From the NCBI GenBank assembly GCA_017163975.1, contig JAFFSR010000136.1:5577501-5641500 (forward strand): a DNA stretch of 64,000 nt, given 5' to 3'. The DNA comes from Anastatus disparis (taxonomy: Eukaryota > Arthropoda > Insecta > Hymenoptera > Eupelmidae). Under the pieces are notes generated by a model, which had not been told where the DNA came from, did not search any database, and worked only from the letters and a program-made list of their open reading frames with translations. The translations under genes and the position numbers were made by a program. Numbering within the stretch: the stretch's first letter is position 1; each line of letters opens with the position of its first letter. Below, piece by piece: positions 29,677 through 40,274 of this stretch.

Positions 29677-32178
29677 TTAACTTCCTAGATTGTTCGTACA
29701 TTTCCATTTATAAACATTCGTCAAAACATCAGTTAAAAAATTATTAAGATCATCCTGATTGGTGTTAAATAATTTATCTTGGCGTGCTATGCATATTACT
29801 CCTGGAATGTATGAATATTAATTAATGATCAAAATAAATATATTTATCAAATATAGATTGAATTTATCAATCTGAAATCACCTTCTATCAAACTACACAG
29901 CTGAATAGGCTTAAATTTGTATTTATTTTTATTGTCTGAAGAACTCCTAAGTGCTGTAAATTGGATTGCTAGTTCTTTGCTAAGAAAGTACTTTAGCATT
30001 TGCACCATGAATTTACTGATTCCATAATCTTTAGCTATTTTTGACTTGAGTGCTATATACTAAAACAGAGCAACATTTTTCATTTGTATTTTACAATAAA
30101 AGTTGAATAATAATATTAATAAGTATTTTTATACGTACAACTTCTTTTTTGAACAATGCTTCAGCCATTAATTTATTTTCAAATACTATAAACTCATCAT
30201 ATGTATCCATAGGTATTTTTATATGATATTTATTCTCGAAGTCAACTGTAGGCCCTTCTACTAACTTCTTATCAGATGAAAAGTTGCATGTTGCATCAAG
30301 TTCAACTTTTAATTGAGATATCTCTTCTGTCATCAGATTTTGTTTTTCTTTCATTTCATTAAGGTTTGTAAACATCTGTTGCAGTAGTATTATGGTAGCT
30401 GTCTCAAACTCTGAAATCAGTATAAATTATTATTAAAGTTATTCAAGAAGTTAAATTATAATGATAAACCTCATATTGAATTATGATATTATTTAAATTT
30501 TTTTCAACATGTCTCTACTTACGTGAATTGCATTCAATATTTTCAAAGTGAATCACCCGTACATCAAGAATTTGGTTTTTGGTAGATAAATCATTTTTGA
30601 CTAAAGATGCAAAACAAATAAAAATCATAAATAATTATAAAATAATAAAATAAATTAAGAACTTTATATTATATAAAAAATTTTTTACCTTTTTGAATTG
30701 TTGACTGGGGTCTGGAGGATACGCTTTGTCCACCAAATTTATATTCAAGATCAAGTCTCTTTTCAGAATCAACTGTCGAACAGACTTGAGAAACATCTAC
30801 TTGCTTAAAACAACTATAATTTACTTCTTCACTAGAATCGATTGAACACTTAACTTGACCTATAACAAAAATAATTAGTGCACAAATATCATACATAATA
30901 ATATTAATATAACAAAATTAAATGAAAAGATATAAAAACAAAACATAATATCATAAATATTAATAATAAATATTCACTGTTTAAAAAAATTAAATTTCAC
31001 TTTTTATACATTTCTGAAATTTATATTTTTGTTTTAAATTTCATGCAATCGTAAAATTACTATAACATTATTAATTTTTATGCTGATCTGCATAAAAATA
31101 AATGTAAAGACAAAGAGCAAGTTTTATATTTTGCATTAGATTAAATATTTTTCTTTCGAGTGTTAACGGCATGTCGGAGCTGCAGCAATCGAGTTTTGCT
31201 TTTTTTATTTTATCAATATCTTTTTAAATTCTTAAATTAAACAAATATAATGACTTGTCCGCACTAAAGCTATATTTATACAATAATTTTTGTTAAAATA
31301 AAAAATCATTTGGACTTGTTATTTTTTTATGAGCTTGGATTGGAAATTAGATATCAAACTCGACAAACCTAACCTTAAAATACGATATATTGAAAGTTTT
31401 TATTATAACTTTGTATGTATAATATTTTGGTGGATTTCTTGAGTTGTCCGCACTAGAGTTTAATCTTACAAATTTTTTCTTTGTATCAAAGAAACTCGAT
31501 TAAACGCATCGTTTATTCATAAGTTAAGATTGGAAATATTATTAGAAGGCGGACAGCTTCTTCATGCTCTTAAGATATGAAATAGTTTACACGAACCATA
31601 ATAAAAAATCAAGTTTCCTTGCCTTTATCAACTTGCGATCCATTAGTTGATGGTTCAGCTGTGTTGCTGGTCGACAACAATTTAGTCTTCAGAATTTTAG
31701 TTTCATTTACTAACTTTTTGCGTTTAACAGCTAATGTTAATTGACGCTGGGCTTCCGAAGCACTATTTTCTGATTCTAATGTTAACACATGTTCTTTAAA
31801 CCTTCTTCATATGTTACTGAAAATAAAATAAATAATTGAAAAATAAAAAGCAATTAAATCAACAATGATAAATATGAATAAATGATTTTTAGAAATTTTA
31901 AAAACTTACAAGCTCGTCCAATTTATTGGATTGAAAAAGTAGGCCAGTCATCAGGTGCCTCAACATTGTTTACAACTAATTGATGTAACATCTGTAAATC
32001 TTCTTCTGTATATGAAGCATTCAAAAATTTGGCTGTGCATCTTGCTCGAACTTTATCAAAATCCAGCCATTTATCAGGTATCATGTCGATACTTTCAACT
32101 TTTCTTTTGCGTCCTCTATGGATGAAACGTATCAAGCTATATTTTTGTAGAACATATTTGGTATCCGAGTCACTCATT
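29677..32178 (-). pseudogene. DUF4806-domain gene, seven exons, two lesions
   Basis: Exons on the minus strand: 32,178-31,910 (ATG at 32,177), 31,816-31,623, 30,859-30,689, 30,600-30,523, 30,410-30,139, 30,059-29,882 and 29,801-29,677 (stop TAA). Apart from the indel in exon 2, splice phases match at every junction. All introns are GT-AG except after exon 2, where the phase requires a GC donor (AAAG|GCAAGG). Exon 1 has the usual N-terminal segment of this family (VESIDMIPDKWLDFDKVRAR). Exon 2 is a Lys-rich coiled coil. Exons 5-7 form the DUF4806 domain (IKIPMDTYDEFIVFENKLMA, then YGISKFMVQMLKYFLSKELA). The function of DUF4806 is unknown; it occurs in multicopy insect and cnidarian genes. An in-frame TAA (31,923-31,925) and a one-base frameshift near 31,793 argue for a pseudogene, or for sequence errors. 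Confidence 0.75.
31140..31570. other. Large second intron with a short duplicated motif
   Basis: Within the exon 2-3 intron, CTTGTCCGCACTA-like sequence appears at about 31,242 and 31,443, and a GAGTTTTGCTTTTT motif at about 31,190. Their meaning is unknown. Confidence 0.3.
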
Positions 32179-32303
32179 CTGAAAAGGAAAATAAAAAGTT
32201 AAGATAAATTAATTGAAAACAATAAAAAAAATGTTAAAGGTTATTTATCTAGTTTAAAATAAATTAATAATTGCAAAAATTATGCATATATATGTACACA
32301 CAC

Positions 32304-32642
32304 CTATTGATTATTGAAAATTACTGCTATAATAAATTTTTCATCCCAGGCGAACGTATTCGGGTTTTTACGTGCAGAGAGAGATAAAGACTTTAGAATT
32401 CTTTTTGTGCAACCAAGGTATAACAAATGTATCGGATCTAACACAAACTGAGAAACTAGGCTAATAGGTGGTTCAATAGCACAAAGTGGTGAGACACCGG
32501 TATGACATTCTGGATCATCATATGCTCTAAAGCTTTCATCTAATCTTCTCTCAGGATCAACATTAAGAAACACAGTGACTCCATTTACTTTTTCACCTAT
32601 CACTTTACATCTTTCGCATCCACTGAATGCAACATGTCCCAC
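32304..32642 (-). pseudogene. Transposase-like fragment (LDPIHLLYLG family)
   Basis: 112 residues. GCERCKVIGEKVNGV gives a CxxC, then RRLDESFRAYDDPECHTG and SLVSQFVLDPIHLLYLGCTK. These match the pattern ..GC.RC..EG...RTDESFR...EEHH.G.SPL....DMV..FPLDPMHLVYLGVMK.. of transposon-encoded proteins common in insect and cnidarian genomes. I cannot name the superfamily with confidence. The fragment lacks the rest of the protein. Confidence 0.6.
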
Positions 32643-32914
32643 TACTCATTTCGGAAATGACCTGGCCGAACAATCACATAAAAAAAATTTAATTTTTCTT
32701 TTATCACAATTTTATTACTCTCAGTATTAGTAGAGAGTATTTTAAACTTTTTTATAGTGTTTGCATTTTCTAATTTAGTAGAGTCTTGAGTAATATTTTC
32801 TAATTCACTACACTCTTGAATTCTTTTATTAAATTGTACAGTTTTATTTTTCTCTGAATATTGCTTTTTTCTTTTGTGCTCCATCTCACAGAAAATAGAA
32901 AACACAAAATTCAT
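32642..32914 (-). pseudogene. N-terminal fragment preceding the transposase-like piece
   Basis: 90 residues, starting MNFVFSIFCEMEHKRKKQYS or more likely at the internal Met (MEHKRKKQYS), Lys/Glu/Asn-rich and ending RPGHFRNE. It abuts the next frame with no gap. It may be the first exon of the same element, joined to a distant part by an internal deletion. No domain was recognised. Confidence 0.4.
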
Positions 32915-33920
32915 AACTAAACCTTAATAACATAGTTTAATATTATCTAATCAAATTTTCTCGAAAATTCAAATTTAATTTTACTGTTAGAACAATTTAA
33001 TAACAAACTATAATGCTCCGTTTTGCCGACTGTGCTTTAAAAATAAAACCTAACCTTGTTATTCTCGTTCGATTAACAGCTGTGAAAGATCGAAAAAGAA
33101 GCGCTCGCGCGCATCTGCTTGATTCGACATATTCTGGTGAAGTTTGCCATATTGTAAACCGATTATCCTGAATTATCAGACATATTATATTAAAAAATAT
33201 GCCTACTAAAATTTTTTCTATTTTTGTTTAAATCTTTTGTAAGAACAATTAAAAAACTAAATAAAATAATAAAAAAGTTAAAAAAAATTAAAATAATTTT
33301 TGGAGGTAAACAAAAGGCTTTTACACAATAAAACACAAACAAATTTTTTTAATTACTTTATTTTATACAATATTCTGCATCTTAAAATTATTACTCTACA
33401 TTTTTTTTAAATATTACATATAATATATGTCTCTCTACTTCTTGGAGCTGTTTGTTTATATAATGGTTGGTGATTAATTAAATTTAAATTATTACATAAA
33501 TCGTATTAGTCATCAGTTTTAATCAAATATGTATGTAAGTGTTCATTAAATCCCAAACAATACCATATTTTACAAATAAAAAATATTTGATTTGAATCAT
33601 AACATTTTATTATATGAAAAATTTCTGCAAATTTTGATAAAATATCGGAATTTTCATACAGAATAAACAAATTAGGCCTATATTCCCAACCGTTTATAAC
33701 AAAATATTTTATTTGAAATATTTTATTTAGTGTAATAATTTGACAATTATAGGGCTAAGAAACTCATAAATAATAAAATTAAGATACAGAATATTTATAA
33801 AATTTTAAAAATCAATTTTAAAATATTTAAAATATTTAATTTTAAAATTTTAAAATATTTCATATATATTTAAATACAAAATAAACATTCGACATATCAG
33901 AATTATTGTAATTATGTCAT
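32915..33920. other. AT-rich DNA with no recognisable gene
   Basis: Mostly A/T homopolymer-rich. A short GC-richer patch near 33,075-33,130 (GCGCTCGCGCGCATCTGC) could be promoter-like for the minus-strand elements. Confidence 0.4.
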
Positions 33921-33922
33921 TA

Positions 33923-34310
33923 CATTAAAAATTTTGATCTGCATTAAATTTTAAATAAAAAACCGATTTGCTGAAAATTTCCTAATGTTCTACTTAAAAT
34001 TTAACGTATTTTACATTAAAAATATCATTCACATTATTTTTACTAAAAACCAAAGTGCTGGAAATGTTTTGCAATCGAACCTGAAATATAATGTACATTT
34101 CATTAAAAATCTTGATCTACATTAAATTTTAAATGAAAAACCAATTTGCTGAAAATTTCCTAATGTTTTGCTTAAAATTTAACGTATTTCACATTAAAAA
34201 TGTCACATCCACATTAAATTTACTAAAAACGAAACTACTGGAAATTTTCGGTAATCAAACATAAAATTTAGAGCACTTTGCATTAAAAAAATGTCCAACT
34301 GCATAAATTT
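33923..34310. repeat. Tandem repeat, ~90-bp unit in a ~178-bp higher-order period
   Basis: The block beginning CATTAAAAAT recurs near 33,923, 34,013, 34,101, 34,191 and 34,281. Alternate units are more alike (for example AATTTGCTGAAAATTTCCTA in units 1 and 3, with one mismatch), giving a 178-bp period. Confidence 0.75.
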
Positions 34311-34993
34311 GTAAAAACATATTTTACTTGAATTTTTTTTCTATTGCGCTTGATTTTTAAAACAGTTAATATAAAGTATAAATATATATATATATATATT
34401 ACTTTATATTTATATATAAAATAACATAAAAATTGAAGCATTTACAAATTACATTTCATGTACTGATACATTAAAAAATTCAATATGTATACATTGATGA
34501 GAATTATATACGTCGTTGGAAATTCATGTTCATTATACAGCAAAATTTGTAGTAAATGACATGAATATTAATACAAAAATATATAAAATAAGCTTTCAAG
34601 TACATGAAAATTTATGTGTGAATGGCGTTGAAAAATACATTAAAATTCATGCTTTTTTTAACAGTGTAGTATCCTTTCAACTCTAGACCAAACTTTCGTT
34701 AGTTTTCGAGAAATATTCATTTAGTAAAAGATTATAATTTTTACTATAACTTTCGATAACTTTGAACTTGACTTTTAAAAATTATTTTATATGTATTCAA
34801 CATCAAACATATTTCTAGATTCTTAGAAATTTATATCTTTCAATATGGGATATTTAACGTTAACTCGTATGATCAAAAAATAAAAGTCTGGAAATCTGTT
34901 TAATTTGATATCGAAAACAAAAGAAATTTTGAAAGGTCAAAAGCGTTAAAAGTCATGAAAATAATCAAATATTTTAAATTTATTGATAAATAA
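34311..34993. other. AT-rich spacer with (TA)n
   Basis: A TA microsatellite lies at about 34,382-34,400. No gene seen. Confidence 0.5.
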
Positions 34994-35468
34994 CCTGCGT
35001 AAAAATAAGAAATATAACCAATATAATTACAATGTATCGAATATTACTGGATTAACAACATTTCAGTAATATTTCCAATACTTATGTTGGCAATAGTTGT
35101 CATAATAAAATTATTATTAAAAATACTGAAAAAATTTAATATAGATTATTACATATGCAATTTTGAGATCTTTAATAATTAAAATTATAACTTATAAAGA
35201 ATTGACCGTAACAAAATAGATAACTGGTAAAGTGCAAGCCTGTCGAGTAAAGGTTCGAGCAATCAATTCTCTACTATATAATTAAAAAAAAAATTATTTA
35301 ATAACAATTTTAGTTTAGCAACTGTTGGCTATAAATGAGTAACATATTCAGTAAAGTAAATTTGCTGGAATATTACTGAAATATTGGCACTCTTAATCGT
35401 ATATCTTGGCAATAGCAATACCTGATACATTGCTAATATATTGCCCATACTTTCTATTTTTACACAGG
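34994..35468. mobile_element. 475-bp MITE with CCTGYGTAAAAATA ends
   Basis: About 50 bases at each end are imperfect inverted copies beginning CCTGCGTAAAAATAAGAAAT (left) and CCTGTGTAAAAATAGAAAGT (right, inverted). A tRNA-like segment lies at 35,209-35,270. Confidence 0.7.
35209..35270 (+). repeat. tRNA-like segment inside the MITE
   Basis: TAGATAACTGGTAAAGTGC resembles a degenerate A box and AAGGTTCGAGCAA a B box, about 30 bases apart. It does not fold into an obvious cloverleaf. Confidence 0.4.
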
Positions 35469-36799
35469 AAATTTTTCAAGGAATTTTTTTCTCGAAAACT
35501 ATCAAGTAAAAACCTAATAGAATACTTTTTTTGAAAATAGCATTTAGAATATGCAAATTTTTCAGCTTATCATTGATAGAAAGATTACCCGAATACCGTC
35601 CAAATTGATTTGCTTTTCAACGGATTAATATTTCAGTTCTTCCATAAAGAACGAATAATCTTTTTGACGGCAGAGAAAATTTTCTAGAAACTTATTAATT
35701 TGCAAAAATATGAAAAATTAGTCATTTTTTATTTAATTATAAAATTTTTAAATTTTTCTCAAAAAGTATCACTTTTAGAAAAAATGTATAAAAAGATTTT
35801 AGATTAGAAATTATGTGTAGAATATATTTGGATTATAATGTATTGTAATTCAAGTATCTACAAAGTAAATCCACGAATAATTGAAAAAAATATAAATCTC
35901 AATATTTCAGTCTTATTTTTTATCACACATGATTTCTAATAAAAATAATCTCTATAATTTTTTTCTAAAACTCAATAATTTTGGAGGAAATAAATCATAA
36001 ATCTTATGATTGAGCTAAAAATAAGATTTTTTGAGACTTTTTTTTGCAAAATTAAGTAATTTTAAGAAATTTTTCTAACTTTTGCCTTAGTTTATTTATT
36101 CATCATAAAATTACGAAGAAAATGAGCGGTTGAAAAGCAAATTAAACCTGGATTAACACTTTTTTATATTTTTTCATCAATCAGATTAATTAATAATTTG
36201 ACATATTTAATTTTGTCAGAATTTAGATATATTCTACCCGTCATATTCAATAAGAAGTACTTTATTAAACTTTTACTAAAAGGTGATAGTTTTTGAGTAA
36301 AAAAAAAATTTTTTTAATTTTTAATTAAAAATTACTAGAAATTATAATTTTTAAAGTTTGATAACTCTTAAACCCTTTAATCTAGATCTCTAACTGACTT
36401 CTAAGATTGTATTTCAATAATTAAAAGAGGACATCTTGCCATACTCAGTACATATCTACTTAAACGCACAATTCTATATCAGTTTTAATCCTCTTGCACC
36501 CAATGATAAGTATATACTAATTCAGCTTTCTATTTAAATAAATGCATTTTCAATTGGTTTCGGGCGCAGAAAGGTTAATTTTGTAAGATAAATATTGACT
36601 TTCTTTGTATCTATAAAACAAAAATTAAAAAATTGTTTATAAAAAGAGTCGTTTTTGAATTTCTATTGTTCGATCATGAGTCAAAACAAATCGAAATCGC
36701 ATATCAATCTTAAATATGACAATCAATTGGAAATTTAATTTTTAAATGCTCTCATGCACATATTTTTCTGTATGTAACTATGCACACACCCAATCATAA
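35469..36799. other. AT-rich DNA upstream of Calx
   Basis: No coding region, repeat array or RNA gene was recognised. Confidence 0.4.
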
Positions 36800-36885
36800 A
36801 TAGCGCGAATCTGGCTGGTAATGCAAGGGGTAACTTTAGTGTCGCGCAGCCGCGGGCGACAAGATGCGCATGCGTCTTTTCATCC
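36800..36885 (+). promoter_or_regulatory. GC-rich patch with an NRF-1-like site
   Basis: A sharp rise in GC in AT-rich DNA (GTCGCGCAGCCGCGGGCGAC) with the palindromic TGCGCATGCGTC at 36,865-36,876, one base from the NRF-1/EWG consensus. It could be an upstream promoter for Calx about 2 kb before the coding start. This is inference from composition and motif only. Confidence 0.4.
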
Positions 36886-37599
36886 CTCGCCTTGTTTTAT
36901 TATGATCTTTTTTATTTCTTTTATTTTCATGATTTCTCATCTTCACTATTGCATCTCCATGAATACTCGCTGCACCTTTATATGTCTTTTTTCTTACTGT
37001 TGAACTATTACACTTTTTTTCTTTGGTATCGTTACTATTCTTTATCTTTTATTATTTTTATTTTTGATTGCTCAATCGAATGGGCATATTTAAACTTTTG
37101 ATTTTTATTTTTATCATTGATTGCAATATCAAAATATTTTGTTAACTATATACATAATACCTATCATATTAATTATGAATGTATTTATTACACAAACGAA
37201 TAGTTTTCATTTGCCAAGTTTATTTTTACGTTTTTTTTTTGCATACAACTATGTATTATCTTATTTAATCTCTGCAACAAAATAAACGCACAATAAAACA
37301 AAATAAAAAAAACTTACTCAATATGCAATTCATATTTCAAATTGTTCATGATTTTCCATTTTCTCACTTCATAGACAACAAAATTTATTCATATAATTTA
37401 TTTTAGAAAATATTTTTATCCATTTTTCATTTTCTATTTTTTTTACGTATCTCTACAGTCCATTCATCTCGTGTGTCGCTCATCTCTCTTCTTTATTAGT
37501 GCATATAAATATATATGTATATATATATAGAAAGTTATGCCGGGTATACGTTATATTTCTCCTGCATATATATATTTTTTGTCGTTGTTTATCTCTCTG

Positions 37600-38922
37600 T
37601 CTTTGTCAGGCACGTGTAAAATGGTATAAAGAGCGCGCGCGCGCGTTCGCGCAATAGGGAGCGGCGTCGCGACGCCCCACAAGATATAGTAAGACTGTGC
37701 TATATAAACCTATATAATAGACAAAGATAGAAATTCCACGCTCTTATGCTAGGTGCACACAAATATATAGTAAAGTAGAAAGAGAAGAAAGAGAAGAAAG
37801 AGGAAAACAGGGGCTTCTCTCCTTGTGCGTCGTCGCTTTAGCTCTCTACGGCTTGTACTATACTCTTATATGCTATATAGGCACACGTATATATATCTAT
37901 ATACACATAAGCTGAGCGTTGTGTAGTTTCGGTCGCGCCTTCTATCTTTTCAGTGCTCGCTCGACAGCGGCTCCGGTTGCTCACGGCGCGTTTTTATAAT
38001 ATATATGCTCTTATGTGTGTCGCCGTTGTCCGGTGTGTTCGTGCGTAGCCCTCCCTTTCTCTCTCTCTCTCTCTCTTTCTCCCTTTTGTCTTTCTCTCTT
38101 CAACTCTTTCTCTCACTTTCTATCTTTCTCCCTTTTATCTATCTACATTATACATACATATATATTATAAATATATATATACATTACAATGGAAGTTATT
38201 GTTGATATAAGGAGGTGCGCTGAAATCGGTAAATTTGCCGCCCGGTAGTTTGACCAAATATTTTTATTGTTCATCTTTGAATCTTCAAAGTTTTCATTTT
38301 TTTTAAATGTAGCCTTGAACATTAAAATTATCAACAAGTTATCTCTTCCTCTTGCGTATCTTCGTCTAATTAATCTTTTTTCCTTTTCTAATATAATCGT
38401 TATTTTTGGTCTTTAAAAGTAATATAAATCAGTTATTTTTTGTTCCTTTGTGAGCGCAGTCGCAAGCCGCAATGTATACAACGCGCGTTAAAAAAGGGCC
38501 AAGTGTTTACGATTAACCGTTGATTAAGTTGTGCAAAAATTCATAAGTGTGTGTGTGATCTTTCTGTACGAGAAAAAGAAGATTCAAATCTAAAAGAAAG
38601 AAAAGAAATAAGTGCTTTCACGACACAACGGAGAATTTACTTACGCATTTATAAAAGTATAAATTGATGTGTTACTTCAAAAGTGTTGTTCGACAAGTCA
38701 AGATACAAAAGGAAAACAAAGTATTCCGCGCGGGCAAAGTATGAAGAGGTTTGAAGTGTATAAATACAATAAGAACAATAAATTTGATAACGACATGTAT
38801 AAGAAAAATTTTGAAACCGGGCAATAACAGCAGCCTGAGTTGATTTGATTTAATCTCTGCGGAGGGTGCTGTCGTTGTCGTCGTCATCTTCAAAGTAAAA
38901 AAAAACCAAGCAATAAGCCATC
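37600..38922 (+). promoter_or_regulatory. Calx leader and probable promoter region
   Basis: GC islands at about 37,625-37,680 (GAGCGCGCGCGCGCGTTCGC) and 37,925-38,045, a CT repeat at 38,057-38,140 and purine-rich stretches at about 37,775-37,810 resemble an insect promoter with GAGA-type sequence. An in-frame TAA at 38,914-38,916 closes the reading frame directly before the Calx ATG. The transcription start is not determinable by eye. Confidence 0.5.
38057..38140. repeat. CT-rich microsatellite
   Basis: Runs of CT units broken by TTT and CCC. It lies in the presumed Calx promoter or 5' UTR, and on the other strand is GAGA-like. Confidence 0.8.
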
Positions 38923-40274
38923 ATGTCGGGTAATTATTCGCTTACTTGTGGTGCCGGACTGGTAATACCACTTTGGTATCCGACGGAAAATCTCGACCTC
39001 TTCGACATTGTCTTCCGCGGTATTGTTTATTTCATTGTACTACTATATTTATTTATCGGAGTCTCGATAATTTCGGATCGATTTATGGCTGCTATTGAAG
39101 TAATAACATCTAAAGAAAAAGAATTAGTGGTAAAACGTCAAGGTAAAGAGCCACAAATTGTCGTTGTAAGAGTATGGAATGAAACAGTGGCCAATTTAAC
39201 ACTCATGGCATTAGGCAGTAGTGCACCAGAAATTTTACTTTCAATCATTGAAATTTATGCGAAAAACTTTGAAGCCGGCGAATTAGGACCTGGCACAATT
39301 GTTGGCTCAGCAGCTTATAATTTATTTGTCATTATCGCCCTTTGTGTGTACGTTATACCAAATGGCGAAACACGTAAAATCAAGCATTTACGTGTATTTT
39401 TCGTCACTGCCACTTGGAGTATATTTGCTTATATTTGGCTCTACATTATTTTAGCAGTAAGCAGTCCTGGTGAGCTTGAAGTTTGGGAAGGATTATTAAC
39501 GTTCTCATTTTTCCCGGCTACAGTATTAACGGCCTATATTGCTGATCGACGATTATTGCTTTACAAGTACCTGCATAAGGGCTACAGAATGAATAAACGA
39601 GGTGTTATCGTTGAAACAGAAGCTGGCGATTCTGATGGCGGAGTAGAATTAGAAATAAAATCTCAGCACGAGCATGCTAATGGTATGATTGATAAATATG
39701 TTGACGCGGACACGCCCGAATCCAGAGAATTCGAACAAACAAGACGTGATTACATAAAAACGCTTAAAGAATTGCGAAAAAGAAATCCACAATTATCATT
39801 GGAACAATTAGAAGTAATGGCGCACGAAGAAGTATTGGGTAAAGGTCCAAAAAGCCGAGCATTCTATCGCGTTCAAGCTACTAGAAAAATGGTTGGTGCC
39901 GGCAATCTTAGCCGTAAAATCAGTGAAAGAGCTCAAAGTGATTTAAGTGAAGTTAAAGCAGAATTGCAACGTGCCGAAGCTGAAAGTATTGATATTGATA
40001 ATATCAATGCGACAAGAGTTTATTTTGAACCTGGTCATTATACCGTTATGGAGAACGTTGGTACATTCGAAGTTGGCGTTACAAGAGTCGGTGGTGATTT
40101 GAGTAGAGCTTGTACTGTTGATTATTGTACCGAAGATGGTACTGCCGAGGCTGGATCTGATTATGTTAGTGTGAAAGGTACCTTAAGATTCGAACCTGGT
40201 GAAACTAGAAAGACTATCCAACTCTCGGTTATTGATGATGAGCTCTTCGAAGAGGATGAGCACTTTTATGTGAG
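38923..40274 (+). CDS. Calx: Calx/NCX Na+/Ca2+ exchanger, first coding exon
   Basis: Encodes residues 1-450 of a plasma-membrane antiporter that exports one Ca2+ for about three Na+. The start is fixed by an in-frame TAA two codons upstream. Membrane segments begin near residue 30. The alpha-1 repeat is present (LMALGSSAPEILLSIIE and GPGTIVGSAAYNLFVI, about 95-145). The basic XIP-like autoinhibitory segment lies at about 208-232 (DRRLLLYKYLHKGYRMNKRG). The cytosolic loop follows, with calcium-binding domain 1 from about residue 365 (TRVYFEPGHYTVMENVG, EDGTAEAGSDY, IDDELFEEDEHF). The exon ends at GTGAG|GTAAAG. The signal-peptide segment found in vertebrate NCX is absent from this start. Confidence 0.97.
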
